A stretch of DNA of 64,000 nucleotides from Candidatus Harpocratesius repetitus (GCA_021498095.1 JAIZWK010000001.1:2977450-3041449), one strand, 5' to 3'. Positions 1-9,153 are shown, counted from the first letter of the stretch. The notes: generated from the letters alone by a model not told the origin. A program made the numbers and translations.

Positions 1-102
1 CACAACGTTTGAAAATTTACAGATTTAAAAATATACTTTCTTTTTTATTTTATACAAAAAATAGAATCAAATATAGTATATTAAATAAAAAATGGCTTAA
101 AT

Positions 103-1059
103 TTAGAATCGTTCAATGAATTTATAAGAAGCATATTGAAATGCATCATAAACATTACTTCCAGTTTTAGCTGAAGTCAGAATGTATGGACATCCAAGTT
201 CATCTGCTTTTTTCTGAATCTCTTCAATGGTAATTTCTTGATTTTCTAAATCCATTTTGGTCGCAATTAAAGTTATAAAAACTCTGCGATCAAGACTACT
301 CTGCATATCTTCAAGCCAATGATCAATATTCTCAAAGGTTTTCCGACGAGAGATATCAAAAGCAATAAAAGCATGATCAGCACCTTGATAAAATCGTTTT
401 CGATAAGGAGTAAGGTTTTTTTCTTGACCTCCAATATCCCAAATAGACAAAACCACTGATGATTCTTCATTAAATGAAATAGATTTTCGTAAAATATCGA
501 CACCAATAGTACTTATATAACTTTCTGCAAATTTATTATCTACAAATCTTCTGATTAAAGAAGTTTTACCAACCATTGGATCTCCTAAGACAATAATCTT
601 TGCAGAAAAATTACCTGCAGGAAATTCATTTCGCTGAAGATTAGCCAGAATATGAATAATTGGAGGTATTTCGAGATCTACTTTATCTCCTTCTAATATT
701 AACCGAATTTTATTTGCTATATGCTCGCCATATACTTTTAATTTATTATCTTTTACTGATTTATCTGCTAAAACTGTAAAAATAGCGTCATTACCAGCAG
801 ACACAAAAAGCATCTTATTTTGATCTACAGATAGAATAGTTACAAATTCTTTTGCTGATCCTAAATCTGTCTTAATACGAGCAATAAAAGAATCAAAGAC
901 AGCAGTAACTGCACCAATTGCATCATCTTCTGCTTGAGAATTACGTAATTTACTATAAATAATCAAACCATCACGATCTACAATAGCTGAAGCTTGAATT
1001 TCAGAAATTTCAGCCATAAGTTGGGTTATTAAATTGTCAAACATTTCTGTATCGTTCAT
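103..1059 (-). CDS. Roadblock/LC7 domain fused to a Ras/Rab-like small GTPase
   Basis: The N-terminal ~120 residues look like a roadblock/LC7 module (pattern ASAIVDRDGLIIYS near residues 23-36, then a helix and a strand with SVDQNKMLFVS). The C-terminal half is a complete small GTPase: P-loop GDPMVGKT at 159-166, switch I threonine in STIGVD (183-188), WDIGGQE at 207-213, TKMD at 267-270 and SAK at 296-298. Rab/Ras-like proteins usually have this G3 motif as DTAGQE; the DIGGQE form occurs in archaeal and some Arf/Rab-like GTPases. No C-terminal prenylation cysteine is visible (it ends in IERF). Roadblock proteins are known GTPase partners (MglB, Ragulator), so the fusion probably tethers regulator and switch in one chain. 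The cellular process is unknown. It is the first gene at the window edge and runs in the same direction as the glycosidase gene upstream of it. Confidence 0.87.
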   Translation of the reverse strand: MNDTEMFDNLITQLMAEISEIQASAIVDRDGLIIYSKLRNSQAEDDAIGAVTAVFDSFIARIKTDLGSAKEFVTILSVDQNKMLFVSAGNDAIFTVLADKSVKDNKLKVYGEHIANKIRLILEGDKVDLEIPPIIHILANLQRNEFPAGNFSAKIIVLGDPMVGKTSLIRRFVDNKFAESYISTIGVDILRKSISFNEESSVVLSIWDIGGQEKNLTPYRKRFYQGADHAFIAFDISRRKTFENIDHWLEDMQSSLDRRVFITLIATKMDLENQEITIEEIQKKADELGCPYILTSAKTGSNVYDAFQYASYKFIERF

Positions 1060-1112
1060 AGGTGTTCACAATTGCAATAAGTTGGTAACGAACATATATC
1101 AAAAAAAATTTG

Positions 1113-3224
1113 TTATTTCTTTTTTTCTAAAGTCAAGTTGTTATAATAATACTGATGAATTTTTTTCCTCAAGAAAAAATATTTAAATTTTGCTCCTAAA
1201 ATATTTAGTATTTCGAAAATAAGCATGAAATATCGAATTATATAAACATTAAAATGAAAATGGTAAAGAATTTGTTTTTTCAATTTAAGTAAAGGAGGAA
1301 GTGCGTAGATTATTTTCTTTGATTCATCATCTTTAGTAAAAATGCCTTTATGACAATATCCTTGCATTTTTTTTTTCGAAAAAATTGGTGAGAGAAAATC
1401 ACGAAAATATCCCAAAATATAACCCGAAATATACGGTTTGCTATTAAATACACATAAATGATTATAATGCAATTGCATTTGTTGTTTATCAATAATTTCT
1501 TTTAAATTCTGTCTCGAAAGTTGTTTTTCATCGTATATAGTTGGAAATTCTGTTATTATCCATGGTTTATTTCTTTGAGTACTATAAAGAAGATCAAGTA
1601 TCCATGAAATTTGATTAAGACCGCTATAATAAAGTCCGAATTTTAAATTTATACAAACAATATCTATATTCCGACGAATAGGATCAAGGACAAAATGATC
1701 TCCAATAAAACTTACCAATCGACTAGAATCCCACCTTTTAACTAAAGAAATCATAGTATTCAAGAATTTTCTAAACGTAAAATTCATCACCGGAATTTCA
1801 TATCCTAAAGACCAAATAATAATACTGGGATGATTAAAATCTCTTTTTATCATTGTATAAAGCATTTTAGTAGCCAAATTGCTTGTTTCTGAATTTTTTA
1901 ACTTAACATCCCAGAAAAGGGGTAATTCTTCCATAATTAAAATTCCCTCTTCATCAGCGAGAGCTAACAATTTTCGATCATGCGGATAATGTGTATATAG
2001 AAAATTAATACCAAGGGATTTCATGCGAATTATTTCTTTTCTACGTAATTCAAGTGAATAATGCCTTCCGAATGGTAGTTTTTCTTCATGCAATGTAACT
2101 CCAACTAAATTAAGTGGATTGTTATTTAAAAGAAGAGAATTATCTAAAGTCTTAATCTCTCGAATTCCAAATCTTATCTCTTTATCTTCATCAATACCAT
2201 TTAAATGAAGTTTAATTAAATAAAGATCAGGTGTCTCCGGAGTCCAACACGAAGGATTATCCAATGTTATTTGAATGTTATTTAATAATTCTCGATTATC
2301 AGGCGTATCATTAAATTGACTATCAAAAAATTCATCTCTTCGTTCCTTTTTGATACCCTTTTTTGCCAAACTGCGTGGATTTTGCGAAAAATATGATTCT
2401 AAATCTAATGGTTCCTCTTCACGTTCGATTTCATCAAAAATATCTTTGAAATATTCTTGCAAAGACTCATAATCATGAGAAATATGTGCTAGTTTTTGCA
2501 AAGTACTTGGATTTACATCTTGAATCCCAGTCTGGATTAATATTTGATTAAATTGTTGTTCACCATTAAAAAATTGACCTAAATAATATAATTCCCATTC
2601 AACTTGTGGTTCAATCTGCATGGCATAGCAACGATCTAAAAATTCTTGGGGATTTTTAATGCTAAAACTAACAGAAATTCGAGCACTTGAATTATCTGGT
2701 GGTATTACTTGTGAATAAATTTTTATTCTAGTTACTCTTGTCTTTTCAAGTATAAGTAACTTTACTGTACGGTGAATACCCCCCCAATTAAACCAATCAT
2801 ATAAATCAGATGGAACTCCGTTACGATCTAATTTATTTGAAACCCTTACAACAAGATAATTATCTTTTGTTATTGATATCAGTCTTGGATTGAAAATAAA
2901 CCTAAAGGGTAAAAAATCTCCCTTATTTTCACCCAAAAAATGTCCATTAAGCCAAACTTGAGTGTCATAATTAACTGCTTCAAATTCAATAGAATATTCA
3001 TGAGATTTGGGTCGATATGGAATTTCAGGAATCTTTTTAATATACCATACAACACCTGCATATCTATTTAATTCAGGAATTGAATTAAAATTAGATGGAA
3101 CTTGAATCTGTTTAAAGGATTTTTTATGGTTTTTCAGCCATTCTAAAGAATACCATTGGAATTTAAAACCTTCATCTTTAGTATCCACAATAAAATCCCA
3201 AGTTCCATCTAAATAAATATCCAT
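1113..3224 (-). CDS. Glycoside hydrolase family 2 (beta-galactosidase/glucuronidase-like)
   Basis: 703 residues in GH2 order: an N-terminal jelly-roll sugar-binding domain (YLDGTWDF at the start, VWLNGHFLGENKGDFLPF further on), an immunoglobulin-like middle and a TIM-barrel catalytic domain from about residue 350. Family landmarks are NNNPLNLVGVTLHEE, LGINFLYTHYPHD, LADEEGILIMEELPLFWD and HPSIIIWSLG. The catalytic nucleophile is probably E559 in WIITEFP. The acid/base motif, normally Asn-Glu, reads Gly-Tyr-Glu, with E476 retained and the preceding Asn replaced by Tyr475. A charged insert of roughly 90 residues (about 230-320) interrupts the middle domain. There is no signal peptide or membrane segment, so it is predicted to be cytoplasmic. 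It would hydrolyse a beta-linked glycoside; the substrate cannot be read from sequence, and the Tyr substitution may lower or alter activity. Confidence 0.85.
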   Translation of the reverse strand: MDIYLDGTWDFIVDTKDEGFKFQWYSLEWLKNHKKSFKQIQVPSNFNSIPELNRYAGVVWYIKKIPEIPYRPKSHEYSIEFEAVNYDTQVWLNGHFLGENKGDFLPFRFIFNPRLISITKDNYLVVRVSNKLDRNGVPSDLYDWFNWGGIHRTVKLLILEKTRVTRIKIYSQVIPPDNSSARISVSFSIKNPQEFLDRCYAMQIEPQVEWELYYLGQFFNGEQQFNQILIQTGIQDVNPSTLQKLAHISHDYESLQEYFKDIFDEIEREEEPLDLESYFSQNPRSLAKKGIKKERRDEFFDSQFNDTPDNRELLNNIQITLDNPSCWTPETPDLYLIKLHLNGIDEDKEIRFGIREIKTLDNSLLLNNNPLNLVGVTLHEEKLPFGRHYSLELRRKEIIRMKSLGINFLYTHYPHDRKLLALADEEGILIMEELPLFWDVKLKNSETSNLATKMLYTMIKRDFNHPSIIIWSLGYEIPVMNFTFRKFLNTMISLVKRWDSSRLVSFIGDHFVLDPIRRNIDIVCINLKFGLYYSGLNQISWILDLLYSTQRNKPWIITEFPTIYDEKQLSRQNLKEIIDKQQMQLHYNHLCVFNSKPYISGYILGYFRDFLSPIFSKKKMQGYCHKGIFTKDDESKKIIYALPPLLKLKKQILYHFHFNVYIIRYFMLIFEILNILGAKFKYFFLRKKIHQYYYNNLTLEKKK

Positions 3225-3426
3225 AGGCTCATTCCTTCATTCTTCAAAGCTTTATTTTTTTATTCACCAATATATCTTATATATTATTTGAGTTAGAGAA
3301 CTAGAAAAAAATAATATTAAAAAATAATAAAATTTGAAAAAAATCTTGATTTGCATCTTTTTCCTTGAATTTTCATTGAAATTTCATTAAATTTTCATTA
3401 AATTGTTAATAGTAGATGTGCTTGCT

Positions 3427-5331
3427 TTAAGGAGACTGATCATTTGTGTCTGATCCAATTTCATTTCCTTCTTTTCCTTCTTCACCTTTTTCTTCACCCA
3501 TTTCATCAACAGGTTTTTCGTAAGGTGCCTCAGGAATTTCATAATCTGGCAAATTTCCAAATATTGATTCTGCCATGAATAGACCTTCTCTAGATGGTTG
3601 TTTTATGGCTTGAGAAATCAAAAATTTCGCTGAATCTTCACTAAATTCAAATACAGTGATTTTATCACTAAATTGATTTAAGATCGATTTGTATTTTGCT
3701 CCACCAGTACCTTCTGGAACAATTAAAATTGCTTTGTCTATTGCGCCCTCGCCTATTGCATTTGAGACTCTCTTTGCTGCATAATAAGCTGCTACCCCAC
3801 CACTTTTAGTAAAGGTTTTAACTGAAGGAATCTCAATTCCATATTTCACTCCTTCAAATTCAATCATACCTGCTAAATTGTAATTTCGTTTATTAAATGT
3901 AAAAGAAAGAGGAGTAACAAGATTAATTTCTTTTCCATAACGTTCTGCTAATACTTTTATGGATTTCAAAGCAGCACCTGCAACAGATTGTGGATTAGCT
4001 TCAATTGTATAATCCTCATCTTGCATTAATTCTTCAATTTTATCCAATATTGATTTACTTGGAGCGCTTGTTTGAGTTGTTTTTGCCCCCTTTAATTGTA
4101 CGGCTTCTGATGATGTTGCTTTTGCACTAGAAGTTGCTTCAGCAGCCGTGCTTTTAATAACTTCATCCAGAGACATTTCATCATAAACAATTTTATCAAC
4201 AAATAGACGAATAAGCTTGATTATTGATCGTTGATTTCCATCGGTTTTATCATAAATTGCTCGCAATACATCTTCATTAAGTGGAAACAGTGGATATATT
4301 GGAGGGTTTAGATTATTCTGTGCCCAGAAAAATTCAATTGCCTTCGCAAAATAAAGAAGAAGATCATCAAATTTGAAATATTCTAATTCACGCTCTTCCT
4401 CCATCCGAGAACGCATAGCTTGATCCGCAGTTTCTTTCACGCGAGGCCAAATTTCTTTTAGAACTGCTAAAACAATTACTAAATTCTTAATTTCATTATA
4501 AATTCTTTTCAAAGTCTCTAAGAATTTGGCTTCAGCCTCTGGCCCAATCATCCTGTACGGGGATTCAAGTTCATCGAAATATAATAAAATCGTTTGACCT
4601 GCATTCTCACATATTAATTTAATCATAGCAAGACAGATATCATCACTTTCGATGACAGAATTAATACCAAGAGTATCAAGTTCACTCTCTTCGAGATCTT
4701 CTCCTAATAACCATCTTTCAGCTAACCCAGATCGATCTTTATCCAATGAAAATATACAAAGAGCTTTAACACAATCAGCAAAGATTCCAGGATATTCTCT
4801 AATGCCATTTTGAATGGTTTCTTCTAAATCTTGACCCCCAAATAGCCCCAATTTCTTTTTCTTATGACCACCCCATCGCTCAACAAGTCTATCAGCTACA
4901 GTATGTAGGATTTCAGCAGTAAGTTCATCAAGTAAGCAAGTGTAAACATGAAGAAGAATTCTAACTGCTGCAGGTGGACTGGGGACATAAACTATTGTCC
5001 AATTATCTGGGATATTTTCAGGGATATCTACTTCAATTCCTTGGGCTCTTTGTTGAATTTTACGTTCAATACTTTTATATGCCCAATAAGCATGCGTTTT
5101 TCCTGTACCAGCACTTCCAATAATTGGTAACATACGTGTAGAGTGATCGGCTTGAGTTTGGCGAATGGCACGGAAGAGAAAGCGGTCGATTTTGGCGCGT
5201 GGTCCTGGAATATCTACTACATCTTGCATTGAACCGCGAGCAACAAATCTATCAAAAGGTGTTGTTCCTTCCTTTAACACATCCAAATAAAGATCGATTT
5301 CATCAGGATCCATCTCAGAAAATATATTCAT
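3427..5331 (-). CDS. AAA-type ATPase with a possible degenerate nuclease-like C-terminal domain
   Basis: The P-loop is GSAGTGKT at residues 72-79 and Walker B is LLYFDELE with D253-E254. The region after it, rich in helices with Arg/Glu (RVKETADQAMRSRMEEER), fits an ORC/Cdc6-like or STAND-like ATPase core. An Ala/Ser/Thr-rich linker (about 400-435) leads to a C-terminal alpha/beta domain with EFEGVKYGIEIPSVKTF, reminiscent of a restriction-endonuclease-like strand but without a clear catalytic ExK, and an acidic tail. I chose the ATG at 5331 because GGAG lies six bases upstream; a longer frame starting at the ATG at 5343 would add four residues and swallow that ribosome-binding site. The gene stands alone, divergent from the Hsp20 gene. 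I do not recognise a specific family, and the function (DNA or protein remodelling) is unknown. Confidence 0.75.
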   Translation of the reverse strand: MNIFSEMDPDEIDLYLDVLKEGTTPFDRFVARGSMQDVVDIPGPRAKIDRFLFRAIRQTQADHSTRMLPIIGSAGTGKTHAYWAYKSIERKIQQRAQGIEVDIPENIPDNWTIVYVPSPPAAVRILLHVYTCLLDELTAEILHTVADRLVERWGGHKKKKLGLFGGQDLEETIQNGIREYPGIFADCVKALCIFSLDKDRSGLAERWLLGEDLEESELDTLGINSVIESDDICLAMIKLICENAGQTILLYFDELESPYRMIGPEAEAKFLETLKRIYNEIKNLVIVLAVLKEIWPRVKETADQAMRSRMEEERELEYFKFDDLLLYFAKAIEFFWAQNNLNPPIYPLFPLNEDVLRAIYDKTDGNQRSIIKLIRLFVDKIVYDEMSLDEVIKSTAAEATSSAKATSSEAVQLKGAKTTQTSAPSKSILDKIEELMQDEDYTIEANPQSVAGAALKSIKVLAERYGKEINLVTPLSFTFNKRNYNLAGMIEFEGVKYGIEIPSVKTFTKSGGVAAYYAAKRVSNAIGEGAIDKAILIVPEGTGGAKYKSILNQFSDKITVFEFSEDSAKFLISQAIKQPSREGLFMAESIFGNLPDYEIPEAPYEKPVDEMGEEKGEEGKEGNEIGSDTNDQSP

Positions 5332-5516
5332 AATAATCTCCATTTTTTAGTACGCTTATCTATATAGCAATTATCTTTGATCTTTATAATATTTTTTTAT
5401 AAAAGTGAGAAAAATTAGCAGATCTATTAAATAGAAGAACTTCCAAGAGTATCATGGAATAATTTTATCGTTCCTTAATAAAATCTTAATTTTTTAAGTT
5501 TTTGATTTAAAAATTA

Positions 5517-5590
5517 TTCAATATTATCTTTTGTTGAGCTACGGATAAAAATATTGAACAATTTGAGAAAAATCATAAAGGAAATATAAG
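5517..5590 (+). promoter_or_regulatory. Candidate promoter region of the Hsp20 gene
   Basis: Between two divergent genes there is a BRE/TATA-like stretch, GGAAATATAAG, at about 5580-5590. It lies roughly 55 bases before the ATG at 5645, compatible with a transcript having a short leader. Upstream, the 9-base arms TTCAATATT (5517-5525) and AATATTGAA (5550-5558) form an inverted repeat with a 24-base gap and half-site centres about three helical turns apart. This could bind a dimeric regulator. Both elements are read by eye in AT-rich DNA. Confidence 0.35.
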
Positions 5591-5644
5591 TGATTAAGTA
5601 ATTAAATTTTTTTAGGACGGCTCCAGTGATTATTATTGAGAATA

Positions 5645-6421
5645 ATGGATTCCCGGAAACGTAAAACTAAAGATGAAAAATCGAAAGACAAGCCTGAAAA
5701 TAATTCAAAGAATGAAGAAGATGACAATGTTTATGATGAAAGTGAGGAAGATGAATTTGATTCTGAAGACGACCATGTAAACGAACAATTCGATCCATTC
5801 AATTTAAGTGATGATTTTTTTAATATGCTGAATGATCAAATGAGAAATTCTTTCAAAGCATTTCCAGGAATCATTCCCCCTAATTTTGATGCAAAATCAA
5901 TGCGGAAAATTTTTAACGAAATATTTAAGAAGATGAATTTAGATCCAAGACAACTTAATAATCTTTCACCGGAAGAACTTCAAAAATTCATGCAAAAGAA
6001 TAAATTTGGTTTTCAAGGACCTTTCGTTTTTGGAATGAATTTTGGAATTGGGCCAGATGGAAAACCAATTATCAATTCATTTGGCAATGTTAAACCAAAA
6101 CCAAGAGGAGAACCTGAAATTAAAGTGGAACGTGATCCTTTGGTTGATATCTTTGAAGAAGATAATGATTTAGTAGTTGTAGCAGAGGTTCCTGGTGTTC
6201 AGAAAGAAAATATTGAATTAAAAGCATCACCATTTGAATTAGAAATCGTGGCATCATCTCTAGATGCGGGGAAATCTGCCCGAAATTATCGTAAAGTGGT
6301 CCCGCTTCCAACAGAGATAAATCCTGATGTCGCAAAAGCAAGATATACAAATGGAATTTTGGAAGTTCGACTAGAAAAACGCACTTCACATCCATCTAAA
6401 AAACGAATCAAAATTGATTAA
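5645..6421 (+). CDS. Small heat shock protein, Hsp20/alpha-crystallin family
   Basis: The last ~100 residues form an alpha-crystallin domain: DPLVDIFEEDNDLVVVAEVP, then VQKENIELKASPFELEIVA, the RNYRKVVPLP segment and the hallmark NGILEVRLEK near the end. Such proteins hold unfolding proteins as ATP-independent oligomeric chaperones in the cytoplasm. At 258 residues it is longer than a typical archaeal Hsp20 (about 140-170). The extra N-terminus begins with a Lys-rich run, continues through a strongly acidic Asp/Glu/Ser stretch, and then has a Phe/Met/Asn-rich segment (residues about 55-150) that may be a substrate-binding, oligomerising arm. The start is placed at the ATG at 5645; a TTG nine bases upstream is a weaker alternative. 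It has its own promoter region and converges on the PadR-like gene. Confidence 0.92.
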   Translation: MDSRKRKTKDEKSKDKPENNSKNEEDDNVYDESEEDEFDSEDDHVNEQFDPFNLSDDFFNMLNDQMRNSFKAFPGIIPPNFDAKSMRKIFNEIFKKMNLDPRQLNNLSPEELQKFMQKNKFGFQGPFVFGMNFGIGPDGKPIINSFGNVKPKPRGEPEIKVERDPLVDIFEEDNDLVVVAEVPGVQKENIELKASPFELEIVASSLDAGKSARNYRKVVPLPTEINPDVAKARYTNGILEVRLEKRTSHPSKKRIKID

Positions 6422-6525
6422 ATAATCTAAAAGAAAGAAAATTAAAGGGATAAAAAAAAGATACAAAAAATATTGAGATAATCTAATTAAATCCAATGAG
6501 AGAAAATATTGCAAAAAATTTGGAG

Positions 6526-7380
6526 TTAAGAACTTTTTGGGAATAAATCTTCGATTTTTTTTGGATCAAATATTTCCATTTTTTCAATTTGATTAATTAA
6601 AACATCAATTTCATCTTTTGTTTTTTTTATTTCTTGTAATCTGAGATCCAATCGATGTTCCACTTGAGTCAAGCGAGATCGATGACCTCGAAGAAAATCA
6701 ATAACTTCTTCTTTATTCTGGAATAATTCGATTTTATTTAGAATTATTTCAATTAAGTCTGCTTGATCTATTGGTTTTCTAAAAAACGGAGAATTCTCAA
6801 TGTTTTCATCTAAATGATGTATATGCACATGAGGTTGATGGTGTGGTGGACGGTGAGAATGTGGAGGACGGGAATGAGGATGATGAGAGTGTGGGGGATG
6901 TGAATGAGGATGATGAGAGTGTGGATGATGTAAATGTGGTTGATGTAAAGGTATTCCCATTCCATATCGCTCAAATGGAGCCAAATCATCTAATATTTCC
7001 CCTCTTTCAGCCCATTTTACTCTTATCTCTTCCAAGTGCTGTGCACCATCTTCAGTTAATGTATAGAATTTATTTACGCGGCCGTTAACAATTTCTTCAC
7101 GAACTGCTACATAATTCTTTTCTTCCAGCCATTTTAGAAGCCGAATTAGGCTTCCTCTTGGTATAGCATATAATTCTTGCAGTTGATATCCTGTAATACC
7201 ATCAGTTTCTTGTTGAATTTTAGTTAAGATTACTAAAAGCTGCATTTCACGAAATGAGTCCCGATGTAGCAATTGACGGCGTCTAATTCTTATTGAGGGA
7301 TTAATTTCATGAGGTGGATGAGCGCGTGGATCATCTGGCCTAAATCTTCTACTATCTTGATGTCGTGGTTTCATAAGCAT
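6526..7380 (-). CDS. PadR-like winged-helix regulator with a histidine-rich metal-binding tract
   Basis: A winged-helix domain of PadR type is seen in FREMQLLVILTKIQQ, ITGYQLQELYAIPRGSLIRL and LKWLEEKNYVAV, with the wing NKFYTLTEDGAQHLEEI. It is followed by a tract encoded at 6814-6945 with 21 histidines in 44 residues, built on tandem HPHS/PPHS units. The C-terminal part is a helical, probably coiled-coil segment (RLDLRLQEIKKTKDEIDVLI). PadR proteins are usually repressors that dimerise through C-terminal helices. The histidine tract suggests binding of Ni, Zn, Co or Cu, so it may be a metal-responsive variant; this is inference. The frame is open up to 7428, but that start would lie in a 14-bp operator-like palindrome just beyond a TATA-like element, so I prefer the ATG at 7380 (or 7374). 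Confidence 0.78.
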   Translation of the reverse strand: MLMKPRHQDSRRFRPDDPRAHPPHEINPSIRIRRRQLLHRDSFREMQLLVILTKIQQETDGITGYQLQELYAIPRGSLIRLLKWLEEKNYVAVREEIVNGRVNKFYTLTEDGAQHLEEIRVKWAERGEILDDLAPFERYGMGIPLHQPHLHHPHSHHPHSHPPHSHHPHSRPPHSHRPPHHQPHVHIHHLDENIENSPFFRKPIDQADLIEIILNKIELFQNKEEVIDFLRGHRSRLTQVEHRLDLRLQEIKKTKDEIDVLINQIEKMEIFDPKKIEDLFPKSS

Positions 7381-7413
7381 CAATATATTAAAGGAATTAT
7401 TAGTATTTAAATG

Positions 7414-7427
7414 TGTCCAATTGGACA
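7414..7427. promoter_or_regulatory. Perfect 14-bp palindrome, likely operator of the PadR-like gene
   Basis: TGTCCAATTGGACA is an uninterrupted palindrome. On the minus strand a TATA-like GATATATG lies directly upstream (about 7428-7435), which would put transcription start near 7405. The palindrome would then sit between the TATA box and the start site, a usual position for an archaeal repressor site. Autoregulation by the adjacent PadR-like protein is the simplest reading. Confidence 0.5.
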
Positions 7428-7550
7428 TATATCAAAAATCGACATATTAAAAATTAATTTTTATTAATTTAATGCATCCATAATCAAATATCTCAATATC
7501 TTATTTTTTCAGTACTACAAAATTTCAAAAATTACCTCAAATTCTTTAGT

Positions 7551-8231
7551 ATGATTATGGAGCAGTATAAAAAAGATTTTATTGAATTCATGGTAAAATC
7601 GAATGTGCTTTTATTTGGAGATTTTATTACTAAATCAGGAAGAAAAACCCCTTATTTCATTAATACTGGCAATTATCGAACTGGTGAACAAATGGAAAAA
7701 TTAGGTAAATATTATGCAAGAGCTATTAAAGAAAATTTTGGAACTTCATTTAATATTCTTTTCGGACCTGCATACAAGGGAATTCCACTTGTTGTTTCAG
7801 CATCTATTGCTTTGAATAACCAATATTACTATAACACTGAATTTTGTTTTAATCGAAAAGAAGCAAAAGACCATGGAGAAAAAGGAACACTAATTGGAGC
7901 CAAACTGAAAGATGGTGATAAAATCATTATTGTTGAAGATGTTACTACAGCTGGAACTTCAATTAGAGAAACTGTCCCAATTTTAAGATCTCAAGGTTCA
8001 GTTGAAATTGTTGGTTTAATAGTATCAGTTGATAGAATGGAAAAGGGTAAAACAAATCAAGGTGCCTTAAAAGAACTCGCAACAGAATTTAACATGAAGA
8101 CATGTTCTATTGTAAATTTAAATGATATAATTGAATATCTTTATAACCGAGAAATAGATGGAAAAATCTTGATTGATGATCAACAGTTAGAAAAAATGAA
8201 TCAATACCGCGTTCAATACTGTAGCACCTAA
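7551..8231 (+). CDS. pyrE: Orotate phosphoribosyltransferase
   Basis: It transfers orotate to PRPP to form orotidine 5'-phosphate in pyrimidine synthesis. The PRPP-binding motif IIIVEDVTTAGTSI is at about residues 125-138, with the acidic pair E129-D130. Other family features are LLFGDFITKSGRKTPYFINTG near the N-terminus, FGPAYKGIPL, and the flexible catalytic loop FNRKEAKDHGEKGTLIG. The length (226 residues) matches free-standing bacterial and archaeal PyrE rather than a PyrE-PyrF fusion. A second ATG six bases downstream is an equally possible start. No other pyr gene is next to it; the following gene is signal peptidase on the same strand, about 90 bases away. Confidence 0.95.
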   Translation: MIMEQYKKDFIEFMVKSNVLLFGDFITKSGRKTPYFINTGNYRTGEQMEKLGKYYARAIKENFGTSFNILFGPAYKGIPLVVSASIALNNQYYYNTEFCFNRKEAKDHGEKGTLIGAKLKDGDKIIIVEDVTTAGTSIRETVPILRSQGSVEIVGLIVSVDRMEKGKTNQGALKELATEFNMKTCSIVNLNDIIEYLYNREIDGKILIDDQQLEKMNQYRVQYCST

Positions 8232-8319
8232 TCACCTATTTTTATTTTGAACCATAAACTACTTTTATGATAAATTTATTTTTTTTATTTAAAATAGATA
8301 CTTAAAATGGGGAATTACA

Positions 8320-9102
8320 ATGAAAACACCAGAATTTTGGCAGAAAATGACGAAAAAGCAGAGAAAAGAGGCAATCAATACAATTATTCTTGTTGTTGTA
8401 GTTATTGGTGGTACATTTGGAGCCATGGCTGTAGTTAAATTAGCATTACATACAGATTATCCATTAGTTGTAGTAACTTCAGAATCAATGTTACCAGATA
8501 TCGAAGTTGGAGATCTTTTAGTAGTAAAGGGCGTAGATCCTTCTGAGATAATTCCAGGAGATCATGAAAACCGCACAGGCAGCATTATTATATATGATAC
8601 TCATGGAATTTGGGGAGATCATGCAATATCAGAGCCAGTAGTCCATAGGGTTGTTGGCAGCTACTATAACGATACAGATAATCGCTATTATTTTATAACA
8701 CAAGGAGATAATAATTTTGATACAGATCCTCCAGGAATGATAAATGGCAAATCAGAAATACCAGTCCCTGAAGATAATGTATTAGGTGTTGTAATTTACC
8801 AAATTCCTAAAGTTGGAAAAGTTAAAATGTTTTTAGATAATTCAGGATTAACTTGGATTTTAATTGTGATACTAAGTGTTCTATTAGTAATTAGTATTGT
8901 TCAAGATATTTTACATCCTGAAGAAGATAATGAAGAAAAAGAAAAAAAAGGAAAAGAAGAGAGAAAGACCAAAATAGATGAAGTGACTAAAGAGAAAAAT
9001 ATTCTTGAACAAACAAAAGGAGATAATAAAACAATAAATTCATCAAAAGAAGAAAATACAAAAGGTGAACAACATTCTTCAGATTTTGATTTAGGAACTT
9101 AA
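8320..9102 (+). CDS. Signal peptidase I, ER/archaeal (Sec11-like) type
   Basis: The serine box SESMLPDIEVGDLLVVKG gives the catalytic nucleophile S56. The histidine that replaces the bacterial lysine is H109 in VVHRVVG, and the aspartate box is QGDNNFDTDPP around D130, all typical of the Ser-His archaeal/ER enzyme. Membrane segments are at about residues 20-42 and again after the catalytic domain (TWILIVILSVLLVISIV, about 175-193). A Lys/Glu-rich hydrophilic tail of roughly 65 residues follows and is longer than usual. It removes signal peptides from exported proteins on the outer face of the membrane. A good ribosome-binding site (GGGGA) precedes the ATG. Confidence 0.93.
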   Translation: MKTPEFWQKMTKKQRKEAINTIILVVVVIGGTFGAMAVVKLALHTDYPLVVVTSESMLPDIEVGDLLVVKGVDPSEIIPGDHENRTGSIIIYDTHGIWGDHAISEPVVHRVVGSYYNDTDNRYYFITQGDNNFDTDPPGMINGKSEIPVPEDNVLGVVIYQIPKVGKVKMFLDNSGLTWILIVILSVLLVISIVQDILHPEEDNEEKEKKGKEERKTKIDEVTKEKNILEQTKGDNKTINSSKEENTKGEQHSSDFDLGT

Positions 9103-9153
9103 CAAAATCATCATTTTATTTTTTTTTTATTTAATTAACTATTGAGATCCCTC

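Noticed and set aside
6120..6395. Minus-strand frame inside the Hsp20 gene
   Set aside because: It is a shadow of the alpha-crystallin domain, which is unmistakable in the plus frame.
6814..6945. Repetitive GA/TG-rich DNA as a structural satellite
   Set aside because: It lies inside an intact frame and encodes the histidine-rich tract of the PadR-like protein.
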